15,339 bases of DNA, from NCBI GenBank assembly GCA_003241285.1, contig QFOT01000039.1, positions 1 to 15,339 on the forward strand, given 5' to 3'. Positions 8,701-15,339 of the stretch are shown here, one piece after another. A model generated the notes under the pieces. That model saw only the letters and a list, made by a program, of their open reading frames with translations, searched no databases and was not told where the DNA came from. Source of the DNA: Micavibrio aeruginosavorus. GTDB taxonomy: Bacteria > Pseudomonadota > Alphaproteobacteria > Micavibrionales > Micavibrionaceae. The position numbers and the translations under genes are program-made. Within the stretch, counting starts at the first letter, position 1. Each line of letters starts with the position of its first letter.

Positions 8701-9587
8701 ACAGGTCGCTGTATTCGACAGGAGCGGCAAATATTGCCGCCTCGACCGCCTTCGGGTCGCAATCTCTCTATACAGGCTCTGCCAATAGTAGCGCCCTCGG
8801 TTTCAGGGCGGGGTATAATTATGGATCGGAATTAACCGCTGCCGGTTATCTGGCTTTGAGTGTGGTTGGATCGGGAAACAACAGTACGGCGCTTGGTGCA
8901 ATGGCATTGACGGGCGGTGGAACGGGGGCCAGCAATAATAATACGGCCGTCGGTTACCGCTCGATGGTCAATGCTGTTACAAGCGGAGTTGATGCAAGCC
9001 ATAATACCGCCATCGGGGCTATGGCGCTGGAGAACGTCAACGCGACTGACAATAACGTCGCTATCGGCTATGCGGCCTATGATGGCACGGCAGCTATCAG
9101 GGGGACCGCGATTGGTGCGCTCACCGATATCAGCGGGGATAACTCGACCGCTATTGGTTACGGCGTATCTGTCGGCGCGGCAAATACGATCCGCCTTGGC
9201 AATTCCAGCATCACCGCCATCGAAGGGCAGGTGGCGTGGACTTTCCCGAGCGACCGCCGTTTGAAACAGGATATTGTGCCGTCCGATCTCGGCCTCGACT
9301 TTATCATGGGATTGAAGCCAGTGTCTTACCGGTTGAAGCAGGGTAATGGCCGCCTCGATTACGGTTTCCTCGCACAGGATGTCGAGAAATCCCTCGATGG
9401 ACGCGAAACGAATATGCTGATCCGCCTGAATGACGAGATGAAAACCTACCAGCTTCGCAGCAATGATCTTGTTGCGCCCATCGTCAAGGCCATTCAGGAG
9501 CGGCAGAAAAAAATCGAGGAGTTGAAACGGCAGGTTGCCGAGTTGCAGAAAGATGTAATACCGAGTTGCAGGGAGGCTGCGCCATGA
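5757..9587 (+). CDS. Pseudopilin-anchored YadA-head/S74 fibre protein with an intact C-type lectin domain
   Basis: Second paralogue, 1276 aa from ATG 5757, which is chosen for its strong SD and because the N-terminus then matches the third gene. Anchor helix at about 13-37 (SIFLVLFGALGVLGILGVG). Canonical EF-hand loop D76-E87. DPWG at 114-117. Second acidic loop D-V-N-A-N-G. Intact C-type lectin domain at 264-411 with RPEG 378-381, W396-N397-D398 and YICEK 407-411. LRR / C-D-G-x-x-W segment at about 430-460. About 38 YadA-head-like repeats (about 480-1150). NTIRLGN neck. S74 chaperone with S1165-D-x-R-L-K-x-D-I and LKPVSYRL, then a coiled coil near the end. By family, S74 domains trimerise, help fold the fibre and cut themselves off at the Ser. 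Bases in the lectin domain (6661-6720) are about 37% G+C, below the scaffold. Sugar binding and surface display are inferred. Confidence 0.9.
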   Translation: MNKNSSSSASSRGSIFLVLFGALGVLGILGVGMTTFIKGPLSSSVKLTRSNTAQSQMALAAQSTVMAATGMAGSGDCDNDGSIEPVEWRVDGTKPFPAGGGLVPLGIGVTNTKDPWGNEYGYCAWDHGTVVLNAGCQQGTPGTNRRLQGAALKQYPVVALISSGPDKTFTTTCRNFTTADVNANGVLGDVGDLELVSKAAASDDDLIFSYTYEEATGASGGLWSLKSSDANTAVIGKAIEAPSAKFTGTSMMSSLGYMQSSAVSCTGLGNVSYNDPSSGNCYYSVTSTTATWQEAQAACQANGAYLAVIGSSAENTTVFNNVAGGGTASWLGASDIDSEGVWRWAGGELKGVQFWQGEYAANGGQAVGGNYSNWFSGRPEGLTIENCLRYNNSVAWNDDRCEIPRTYICEKTGFAPLTMQSGLKIADASVVTTCNSTNTGVLRRVASGANLEMCDGVDWKAAGGGSNATLIDHFSDGVSNYVRNNIFLGKNAGGEATSGGGNIFLVSDNYATTTLTTGSGNSVFGKNVSRNITTGSANTVMGVETMANSPTANRTTAFGNYACSKLLNGTANNDNTCIGTAALLDKVSTQVTSIGRYSGYNTTGAVRAVWLGGDAGNRNTTGVDNTAIGNYALDAVTTNGSNTALGYASLTAVTGGPNTGVGSGALGSNTSGNNNTAIGMSSLGAQTTTSFNTAIGYNAARLINNGLASGNVAAGYSALYASTAGTNNVAVGSYAAASLTNNTSNRNTAIGRDTMRDKAANTSDNVAIGATAVKGTGSTLNNTGIGWSALSVVRSPANVGIGYSAARLLNSTTATVNSTAVGSRALESNATGPNNTAVGYQALTAATATSSSVAVGYQTLMSMTGTTANNLTAVGYQALRSNSAATLATAVGHQAMYSNGAGINNTALGAQALYTNNLAGASNTAIGAQALYATNNAAGQNTAIGYQAGYAATGLSTSSIMGAQAAYGASGQTANNVTAFGYRSLYSTGAANIAASTAFGSQSLYTGSANSSALGFRAGYNYGSELTAAGYLALSVVGSGNNSTALGAMALTGGGTGASNNNTAVGYRSMVNAVTSGVDASHNTAIGAMALENVNATDNNVAIGYAAYDGTAAIRGTAIGALTDISGDNSTAIGYGVSVGAANTIRLGNSSITAIEGQVAWTFPSDRRLKQDIVPSDLGLDFIMGLKPVSYRLKQGNGRLDYGFLAQDVEKSLDGRETNMLIRLNDEMKTYQLRSNDLVAPIVKAIQERQKKIEELKRQVAELQKDVIPSCREAAP
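6546..6989 (+). other. Intact C-type lectin-like domain (second fibre gene)
   Basis: Residues 264-411 have SCTGLG, GNCYY, the WQEAQAAC helix, WLGAS, EGVWRWAGG, GVQFWQG, RPEG, AWNDDRC and YICEK. The WND triplet and cysteines are those of calcium-dependent sugar-binding C-type lectins. RPEG replaces the usual EPN/QPD, so specificity is unclear. The domain sits between the pseudopilin-like region and the Cys-rich segment, a different scaffold position from the first gene. Confidence 0.85.
7195..9215 (+). repeat. YadA-head-like repeat array, second fibre gene
   Basis: I count about 38 motif copies (NTAIGNYAL, NTALGYASL, NTAVGYQAL, LTAVGYQAL, NTALGAQAL and others). Unit spacing varies more than in the first gene, with several longer turns. 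Confidence 0.85.
9571..9576 (+). promoter_or_regulatory. Shine-Dalgarno of the third fibre gene
   Basis: GGGAGG ends 7 nt before ATG 9584, inside the end of the second gene. It selects 9584 over the in-frame ATG at 9566 and indicates translational coupling through an ATGA stop/start overlap. Confidence 0.8.
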
Positions 9588-12500
9588 CAAGTAAATCGCA
9601 GTCAGGTAATGTGTTTCTTGCGATTTTCGGCGCGGTCGCCATGATCGGCGTGCTGGGTGCGGGCGTGATGAATTTCTCGCAAGGGCCTGTGCAAAACGCC
9701 ATTTCGCTAAACAAAAAAAATTCCGGCGATGTCGATATGGCGATGATCGGGCAACTAGCGATCATGGCGGCAACCAATGCCGCCAATAAGGGCGATTGCG
9801 ACAATGATTCTTATGTCGAGCCGCCGGAGTTCCGGGAAGCTGGCGCCACCCCTAAGCCAGTCGGCGGCGGGCTTATTCCGAATTCGGTGGGTGCGTCCAA
9901 GAAAGATCCATGGGGCGCGGAATACGGTTATTGCGTCTGGGATTACGGCCCTGTGACCTTAAATGCAAGTTGCCAGGGAACGCCGGGAACCGATAAAAGG
10001 CTTCAAGGCAATGACTCAAAAATATATCCGGTGATTGCGATCATCTCCGCCGGGCCTGACGGTCTATTCACCACGACCTGTCGCAATTTTTCAACCGGGG
10101 CTACACGCGCCGACCAGAATAACGACGGTGATCTGGATGACGCCGGTGATCTTGCCCTTGTATCGAAAGCGGCAACGACCGATGACGATATTATCGTCAC
10201 TTATTCCTATGAAGGGGCAATGGCAAGTTCAGGCGGTTTGTGGAAGCTGCGCTCCAGCGATCCGAACACAGCCTATCTGAATAAAAAGATCGAAGCGCAG
10301 GGCGCGACGATTGCGGGTACCGGGACGTTCGAGCGCATTGCCGCCATTGGCGGTGATTTCGTCGACGTTATTTCAGGCTTGAAACTGGCGGATCCGCTCG
10401 TGACAACAACCTGTAATATCACGAATACGAATATTTTACGCAGGGCCTTATCAGGTTTTAAGATCGAGATCTGCAGCGGTTCCAGCTGGACGGCTCTTGG
10501 CGGCGGTGGCGGCGGCGGCGGCGGCGGTCCTGTCGCCGGGATTAACGATCTGGGCGACGGCATCGTCCTCACCGACAATCTGTTCGGCGGTAATAATGTC
10601 GGTAATGAAACCCTGACCGGAACTGGCAATACGGGTTTTGGCGTGAATAATCTGAAGAACCTGACCACCGGAATCAATAATACGGCCTTCGGGTTCGAAG
10701 CGATGGTCGATGTGACGACGGGGCTTCACAACACGGCAATGGGCTGGCGCGCGGCAAACAAGCTGGGCGGGATTTCGACGGCCAATACGGCGTTCGGGTA
10801 TGAAGCGCTGATGAACTGCGCGAATTGCTATCGCAATACCGTTATTGGATTTCAATCGGGCAAAATGATGAGCGCGGCATCTGATAATACCTCAGCAGGA
10901 AGCCTGTCGATGCTTTCCACCACAACGGGGTCCCAAAATACGGTCATCGGATTTGAAGCGTTGAAATCGGCTTCAGGGGCAGCATCTAATGTAATAGCCG
11001 GATGGGGAGCGGGGAAATTCCTGACAACGGCAAGCGCCAACGTCCTGATCGGATCGCAGGTCATGGGCAATTCGGTCACGACAATAGGCATACAGAATGT
11101 TGGGATAGGTTACAATGTCTTGGCGTATGGCAGTACAACCTCGGCAGATAACGTCGCCATCGGCTTCGAAGCTATGACGCAAAGTACGGGTGTTTCCAAT
11201 GTTGCCATCGGATCCAGCACATCGCCGAGGATCGGCTCTTATAATGTGGCGGTCGGCGCTTCAACTATGGGCGGAACCGGCATTACGTCGTCAACCGCTA
11301 TTGGTTATAATTCGATGGCAACAGCGACAGGCGCGAGGAATACCGCGGCAGGATCAACGAGCCTGTATTCTCTGGTATCAGGAACCGATAATACGGCGAT
11401 CGGTTATAATGCAATTTATGGCGGCACGGACGTAACCTATAATACAGCAGCGGGAAGCGGCGCGGCATTTAATATGGGTGCTGCTTCAAACGGCAATACC
11501 GCAGCCGGCAGGGACTCGATGGCAGCTGCCGGGGTTAAGACCAATAATACCGCCATCGGCTTCGAGGCGCTCAAGGCCGGGACGACAACAAGTAACAATA
11601 CTTTAGTGGGTTATCAGTCAGGTCTTGCTATTACAACAGGCGCTGATAATACGGCGATCGGTCACTTGTCTTTATATTCGAACACTACGTCGGCAAGAAA
11701 CACGATCATCGGTTATCAGGCCGGACGCGGCGTGACGTCTTCGGACGTCACCATTATCGGCGGACAATCGGCCTCCTCCGGTTTCGATATAGCGGCCGGT
11801 TCGGTTTATGTCGGGTTTAACTCTTATCCGTCAGGCGCAGCCTCTGCCCTGAATACGGCAATCGGACATCAGGCCATGGTGACCAGCGCGGCGAGTGCCA
11901 ATAATGCCATCGCAGGCGCCAGTTCCGGACGCTCGCCCGGAGACGGAAACAGCGCTTTAGGATATACCACGCTGCAGGGAGCAGGCACTTCTTTTAATGT
12001 CGCGATCGGCAACCAGGCTTTGCTGGCGGCAACAGGTAGCAGCAATGTCGTTATCGGGTCTGGTTCCGCTGTTTCACTGACGACAAGTACCAAGCTGACT
12101 GCCTTCGGAAATACCATTGCTGCAACGACGACGCCCGGAGATGCAAATACGTTATTCGGGGCAACTGCTGGCCAGAATTTAACCGGGGCTTCCAATACCG
12201 CTTTTGGCGTCGCGGCCTTGCGTGGTACGGGATCCAAAGATGCCAATACGGCAATTGGATATTACGCGCTTAATGCCGTAACAACCGGTAGCAATAATAC
12301 GGGGGCGGGATATAATGTATTGCTAAATACAACGACAGGTTCAAATAACACGGCCATTGGCAGGTCTATCAATGCAGGCGCGTCTGCAGCCAGCATAACC
12401 GTAGTTGGGTCTGCTCCAACATTTACAGCCAATCTTAGTAATATTACCCTTATCGGTCATGCTGCTTCTGTATCGGCAAGTAACACGGTTCGCTTCGGTG

Positions 12501-12850
12501 ATACCAATATAACCAATATTTCCGGACAGGTCGCGTTCACGGCAACCTCCGATAAGCGGGTGAAAAGAGATATCCATCCAACCGATCTCGGCCTTGATTT
12601 TATTATGAAGCTGCAGCCCGTATCTTATCGCCTGATCGGCGGAAATGGCCGCCTCGATTACGGATTCATCGCGCAGGACGTCGAAAAAGCGCTGGAGGGC
12701 CGTAAAACCAACCTGATCACCCGGCAAAATGATAAGGACAAGACCTATAAAATGCGCGGCGACGACCTTTTAGCGCCGATTGTAAAGGCGGTTCAGGAAC
12801 AGCAGCAAGCGCTGGAGGGGCTGGAAAAAGATCTGGATTCAATGAGATAG
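9584..12850 (+). CDS. Pseudopilin-anchored YadA-head/S74 fibre protein without lectin modules
   Basis: Third paralogue, 1088 aa, starting in a 4-nt ATGA overlap with the previous gene. Anchor helix at about 8-30 (VFLAIFGAVAMIGVLGAGV). EF-hand-like loop D71-E82 with Ser in place of the usual Gly. DPWG at 108-111. I-S-A-GPD. Second acidic loop D-Q-N-N-D-G. LRR / C-S-G-x-x-W segment. Ten-glycine hinge at 306-315. About 37 YadA-head-like repeats. Neck NTVRFGD. S74 chaperone with S989-D-x-R-V-K-x-D-I, LQPVSYRL and GFIAQDVEKAL, then a short Gln/Glu coiled coil. It carries neither a DUF1554-like nor a C-type lectin module, so it shows the bare scaffold. It could be an ancestral form, a structural partner, or a fibre that binds through its head repeats. 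The S74 region is clearly homologous to those upstream but the most diverged of the three. Confidence 0.9.
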   Translation: MTSKSQSGNVFLAIFGAVAMIGVLGAGVMNFSQGPVQNAISLNKKNSGDVDMAMIGQLAIMAATNAANKGDCDNDSYVEPPEFREAGATPKPVGGGLIPNSVGASKKDPWGAEYGYCVWDYGPVTLNASCQGTPGTDKRLQGNDSKIYPVIAIISAGPDGLFTTTCRNFSTGATRADQNNDGDLDDAGDLALVSKAATTDDDIIVTYSYEGAMASSGGLWKLRSSDPNTAYLNKKIEAQGATIAGTGTFERIAAIGGDFVDVISGLKLADPLVTTTCNITNTNILRRALSGFKIEICSGSSWTALGGGGGGGGGGPVAGINDLGDGIVLTDNLFGGNNVGNETLTGTGNTGFGVNNLKNLTTGINNTAFGFEAMVDVTTGLHNTAMGWRAANKLGGISTANTAFGYEALMNCANCYRNTVIGFQSGKMMSAASDNTSAGSLSMLSTTTGSQNTVIGFEALKSASGAASNVIAGWGAGKFLTTASANVLIGSQVMGNSVTTIGIQNVGIGYNVLAYGSTTSADNVAIGFEAMTQSTGVSNVAIGSSTSPRIGSYNVAVGASTMGGTGITSSTAIGYNSMATATGARNTAAGSTSLYSLVSGTDNTAIGYNAIYGGTDVTYNTAAGSGAAFNMGAASNGNTAAGRDSMAAAGVKTNNTAIGFEALKAGTTTSNNTLVGYQSGLAITTGADNTAIGHLSLYSNTTSARNTIIGYQAGRGVTSSDVTIIGGQSASSGFDIAAGSVYVGFNSYPSGAASALNTAIGHQAMVTSAASANNAIAGASSGRSPGDGNSALGYTTLQGAGTSFNVAIGNQALLAATGSSNVVIGSGSAVSLTTSTKLTAFGNTIAATTTPGDANTLFGATAGQNLTGASNTAFGVAALRGTGSKDANTAIGYYALNAVTTGSNNTGAGYNVLLNTTTGSNNTAIGRSINAGASAASITVVGSAPTFTANLSNITLIGHAASVSASNTVRFGDTNITNISGQVAFTATSDKRVKRDIHPTDLGLDFIMKLQPVSYRLIGGNGRLDYGFIAQDVEKALEGRKTNLITRQNDKDKTYKMRGDDLLAPIVKAVQEQQQALEGLEKDLDSMR
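10499..10528 (+). repeat. Ten-glycine GGC/GGT microsatellite hinge
   Basis: Ten consecutive Gly codons, eight GGC and two GGT, encode residues 306-315 between the Cys-rich segment and the head repeats. Triplet slippage here would change hinge length without breaking the frame. Confidence 0.85.
10550..12530 (+). repeat. YadA-head-like repeat array, third fibre gene
   Basis: I count about 37 motif copies (NTAFGFEAM, NTAFGYEAL, NVAIGFEAM, NTAIGFEAL, NTAIGYYAL and others). F-E-A often replaces the Y-Q-A typical of the other two arrays, so each array has its own consensus. Confidence 0.85.
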
Positions 12851-13007
12851 GTTGCAGATAAGCGCTCGTTAATATTATCTTAAATACTTGATTTAAAAAA
12901 GATTTTGGCGTTCACCACCCTTTAACTATCTGCTCGTATGATTGTCACATAAGGGAATCAAAAGCCTCTTTTAAAGGGGCAGCGAGTTAAACAGGGAAAC
13001 TCTCGTC
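12851..13007 (+). promoter_or_regulatory. AT-rich gap with possible promoter for the 13008 gene
   Basis: This 157-nt gap separates the fibre cluster from the next gene. TATGAT at 12937-12942 could be a -10 box, but no good -35 lies at standard spacing. A short hairpin (12964-12969 with 12975-12980, one G-U pair) sits in the would-be leader, and AGGGA at 12993-12997 is a plausible Shine-Dalgarno. I see no convincing intrinsic terminator for the fibre cluster. Confidence 0.25.
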
Positions 13008-14288
13008 ATGATCAAAGATACAGGGCCAACAGCAACCAACGCGGATATCAGAATTTCTCCTATCGAGAATTGCCGCTTTGCCTACACGATTAATAATATG
13101 CAGCCGGTTCTGTGCAGCTGGATTTCCGATCAGCCGCTTTTCTTCAACGATTGCGAAATCGAAGAAGAGGAGGACATTCTTGACGATCCTATCTTTAAGG
13201 CGCTGGAAAAAGATATCGCTTCCCTTCGTCATAAAACAGACGCTTACGAAAAAATATCCAAAGAATTCATCGAGCCACTGGAAATCAAATCTTTGCGCTT
13301 TCTGGCAGATGCCGAGTTCATCTCAGCCCCTTACGCGAAGGAAGCCCAAAATTCCTGCGAAGAGCTGATTAAAAACAGCCGCTTTGCTTCGATGCTTTAT
13401 TCCTTCGCGCAAATCCATGGCGTCAGCTTTCAAGAAACTGCGCAAGTTGCCGATGTGTTTTATGACCGCGAAGCTTCCTGTATCCTGGTGCGTCCTGATC
13501 TGGACAATGCCGCAAAAACACTCCTGATTGCGCGCGAACTGCGCCGCGTATGGCAGCACAGAAACGGCGCGGGTATGCATCCTTTAATGCTCCATCCCGA
13601 TCACGCCGTCGTTGTCAATCGGGCGCAGCTTGCGGATTTGACAATCTCGATGATCCGCACAGCGTGGGAATTGCAGCTCGCCGGTGAAAAAGAAGCATGG
13701 ACACGTATTGAGAATTCAACCATGGCAGATCTTGGCCGAGCCTTTGCCCGCGAAGCCTGCTCTGATTTCCGTTCTTTAAATAGCGGCAAAGCATCAATCG
13801 CCTGTTTCGAATCATGGTTCCTGTCCGAGCGGTGCCGCAAGGCTGACCGCGGCCTGATCCAGCAAATGCTGGCTGACTATCAAGGTTATGTATCTGCCGA
13901 TAATGCGGAAGCCAGCCGTTCCATCACGTTTGACCTGCTCAGTGCTTTGGGTAAAGTGCCCTTTGGTGACAACTACCTCGCCAAATGCGCAAACCAGATT
14001 TTGGCCGACACTGTATTTACAGAAGTACGTGACCGTTCCAACGCCAACTTCCTGTGGTTTATCAAATTCGAACGCTCCTTCCGCGACGGCGAAGCCGAAA
14101 TCGCCCAGGAACAGAAAAAAACAACTGGTCATAGCCACGTCCAAAAGACTAAACTGAGCCAACGTGAAGAAACTAGGCCTTCCGCAACTGTCATTTCTCT
14201 TCCTGTCCGCACAGAAGCTGCGGCACAAGTGAAGCAGGCAAATGGCCGCGCCGCGGATATAGTTCTTTTCATCCCGCCTGTAGAATAA
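13008..14288 (+). CDS. DUF6782-like protein with degenerate metallopeptidase motif
   Basis: A 426-aa soluble protein with no signal peptide or membrane segment. The start is ATG 13008, with AGGGA 10 nt upstream. It has an acidic stretch at about 50-61 (EIEEEEDILDDP), a mostly helical core, and a polar, probably disordered tail from about 365. The landmark is ARELRRVWQH at 175-184, followed by helices with WELQLAG (219-225) and FESWFLSER (268-276). This resembles the HELRH-x-WQ helix of DUF6782-type putative metallopeptidases, but both zinc-ligand histidines are Arg here. It would therefore be catalytically dead if the relationship holds. The same core occurs in the next gene. I recall the family name from memory and could not check it. 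The function is unknown; nothing ties it to the fibre cluster except position. Confidence 0.85.
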   Translation: MIKDTGPTATNADIRISPIENCRFAYTINNMQPVLCSWISDQPLFFNDCEIEEEEDILDDPIFKALEKDIASLRHKTDAYEKISKEFIEPLEIKSLRFLADAEFISAPYAKEAQNSCEELIKNSRFASMLYSFAQIHGVSFQETAQVADVFYDREASCILVRPDLDNAAKTLLIARELRRVWQHRNGAGMHPLMLHPDHAVVVNRAQLADLTISMIRTAWELQLAGEKEAWTRIENSTMADLGRAFAREACSDFRSLNSGKASIACFESWFLSERCRKADRGLIQQMLADYQGYVSADNAEASRSITFDLLSALGKVPFGDNYLAKCANQILADTVFTEVRDRSNANFLWFIKFERSFRDGEAEIAQEQKKTTGHSHVQKTKLSQREETRPSATVISLPVRTEAAAQVKQANGRAADIVLFIPPVE

Positions 14289-14353
14289 ATTTAGACTAAC
14301 TCTTTTCTATCTAACCCCTGGTCCGGATCATTTCGATCCATTCATGGACATGC

Positions 14354-15339
14354 ATGACTAAAGAAGTACTGGAAATAACGCCTTCGGGCGGAATTTACTG
14401 CATTGTTAACCTGCCGAAACCGGCAGTGAAGACTCATGATTTTTCCAAGCCGGGCGGTTACCTGATCAATGAGCTTTTGGAACAGTTAAGGCTTGATCAT
14501 AATACAGACGGCTCCTTTTTGACGGATGGAGATATTCTGCGCTGGGGAATTTCGCGTCTTTGTGAAGCGCCAATGGGAAGGTCGCTGGCGCATGATGCCC
14601 GGTTTGATGACTGGATGATCATGGTCGAGGACGGAGATAGCGAAACAAGACTTTTAATCGACACAGATATCAAATGCCTGTTTTTACCGAGATATGCCGA
14701 TTCGATTACTGAATTTACGAAGTCACAGCCGAGCCAGATGGAGTTTCTTTTCCAGCTCGCCAAAGGTCTTCGATTAATATGGCAGCATGGCGCGACCCAG
14801 CAAAAAGCAAATAATCTGGACGCCAAGGATTTTGTATTGCTCAATCGGATGATAGAGGCAGATAGCGATTTATCATCAATTCTGGTTGCCTATCAATTGC
14901 GCGAAAAAGGCGATCATGATTTCTGGCGCTATATTTTAAGTGCAGAGCTTTCGAAGGTTGCCGTTACTTTATGCGAATGCCTGGATTTTGACCCGAGCAT
15001 GGATGGCATGCTGGACGCCATGGGTTTCGTTTTTCAGGACTGGTTTGCCGATGAGGCGAGATTGTCGCGCATCGACCATGACAGCCTGTCGGAGCTTGAT
15101 GAGAGAGAAGAAGAGCCGGGCACCGAGAATCTGCAATTTGATGATTTGATTCAGGTTTCCATGCTGCCGGACGGTTTTTCCTATCTGGAATATGCTGCAG
15201 CGGACATTCTGAGCGATGCCTATTATACAAGAATACCCGATGCCACGAATGAAGCCCACCTAAAGCAGATCATTGCAGAAACGCAAGTTGCAATGCTGGA
15301 AGATATCGGTTTCCGGGACCAGGAACTGGCGCGGAAATT
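14354..15339 (+). CDS. DUF6782-like paralogue, 3' end outside the window (partial)
   Basis: An uninterrupted frame runs from ATG 14354 to the window edge (328 codons, no stop). An in-frame TAA at 14312-14314 bounds it upstream, and 14354 is the first ATG after it. No good Shine-Dalgarno is visible. The protein begins MTKEVLEITPSGG and has no signal peptide. It shares with the previous gene the central helix AKGLRLIWQH (136-145; compare ARELRRVWQH), then a YQLREKGDHDFW segment and FQDWFADEAR in the same order and spacing, so the two are distant paralogues. Here the motif glutamate is also lost (Gly138), on top of both histidines. An acidic linker (DEREEE) follows at about 250. The gap to the previous gene is 65 nt, so they may be cotranscribed. 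The function is unknown. Confidence 0.85.
   Translation, partial: MTKEVLEITPSGGIYCIVNLPKPAVKTHDFSKPGGYLINELLEQLRLDHNTDGSFLTDGDILRWGISRLCEAPMGRSLAHDARFDDWMIMVEDGDSETRLLIDTDIKCLFLPRYADSITEFTKSQPSQMEFLFQLAKGLRLIWQHGATQQKANNLDAKDFVLLNRMIEADSDLSSILVAYQLREKGDHDFWRYILSAELSKVAVTLCECLDFDPSMDGMLDAMGFVFQDWFADEARLSRIDHDSLSELDEREEEPGTENLQFDDLIQVSMLPDGFSYLEYAAADILSDAYYTRIPDATNEAHLKQIIAETQVAMLEDIGFRDQELARK

Noticed and set aside
5282..9590. Long minus-strand open frames (for example 5282-6094, 6900-7526, 8832-9590)
   Set aside because: They lie antisense to the fibre genes, their products have no recognisable domains, and they follow the codon periodicity of the plus-strand genes.
2536..12530. CRISPR array or non-coding tandem repeats
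   Set aside because: The repeats are diverged, have no unique spacers of constant length, and stay in one open frame that encodes head-repeat motifs.
368..12850. Shufflon-type invertible 3' ends as in the PilV conjugative pilus adhesin
   Set aside because: The pilin-like N-terminus with a variable distal part is reminiscent of it. However, there is no recombinase, no short inverted crossover sites between alternative ends, and all three genes are complete on one strand.
368..12850. Prophage tail-fibre region
   Set aside because: S74 and tail-fibre-like repeats suggest phage, but there are no other phage genes. The pseudopilin-like anchor and the truA neighbour favour a host surface fibre cluster.
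14325..14339. Small palindrome GGATC-ATTTC-GATCC as a terminator after the 13008 gene
   Set aside because: The stem is only 5 bp with no T-run, so it is likely to be chance.

Overview
The window looks like chromosomal DNA of an alphaproteobacterium-like Gram-negative, about half G+C. Every gene I can support is on the + strand. The organism call is tentative. It rests on the truA tail, codon use, and two proteins resembling the DUF6782-type 'putative metallopeptidase' families I associate with Micavibrio-like alphaproteobacteria.

Layout: (1) 1-99 is the 3' end of truA. (2) 100-367 is a gap that holds a palindromic, MITE/REP-like structured element (111-275). (3) 368-12850 is a tightly coupled three-gene cluster of giant paralogous surface-fibre proteins (1798, 1276 and 1088 aa), with 8-nt and 4-nt overlaps between neighbours. 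(4) 12851-13007 is an AT-rich gap. (5) 13008-14288 and 14354-end are two distantly related, probably cytoplasmic proteins; the second runs off the window.

The three fibre proteins share one scaffold. It starts with an N-terminal hydrophobic anchor helix, then a pseudopilin-like module with a canonical EF-hand loop, a DPWG-x-EYGY motif, an I-S-x-GPD motif and a second acidic loop. After that come a Cys-rich 'LRR...C-x-G-x-x-W' segment, a Gly-rich hinge, 36-38 YadA-head-like repeats (N-T-A-x-G-Y-x-A-L), and a C-terminal S74 intramolecular chaperone with a short coiled coil. Two kinds of glycan-binding-like modules are plugged into this scaffold. Gene 1 has three DUF1554-like modules and one C-type lectin domain, gene 2 has one C-type lectin domain, and gene 3 has none. 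In gene 1 the C-type lectin domain is itself split in two by one of the DUF1554 modules. In sampled stretches the modules are much more AT-rich (about 38% G+C) than the scaffold (about 67% in one sampled line), so they look acquired.

My inference is that the cluster encodes a family of trimeric, membrane-anchored, pilin/tail-fibre hybrid adhesins diversified by insertion of lectin cassettes, probably for attachment to other cells or surfaces. No phage structural genes, recombinase or reverse transcriptase is visible here.
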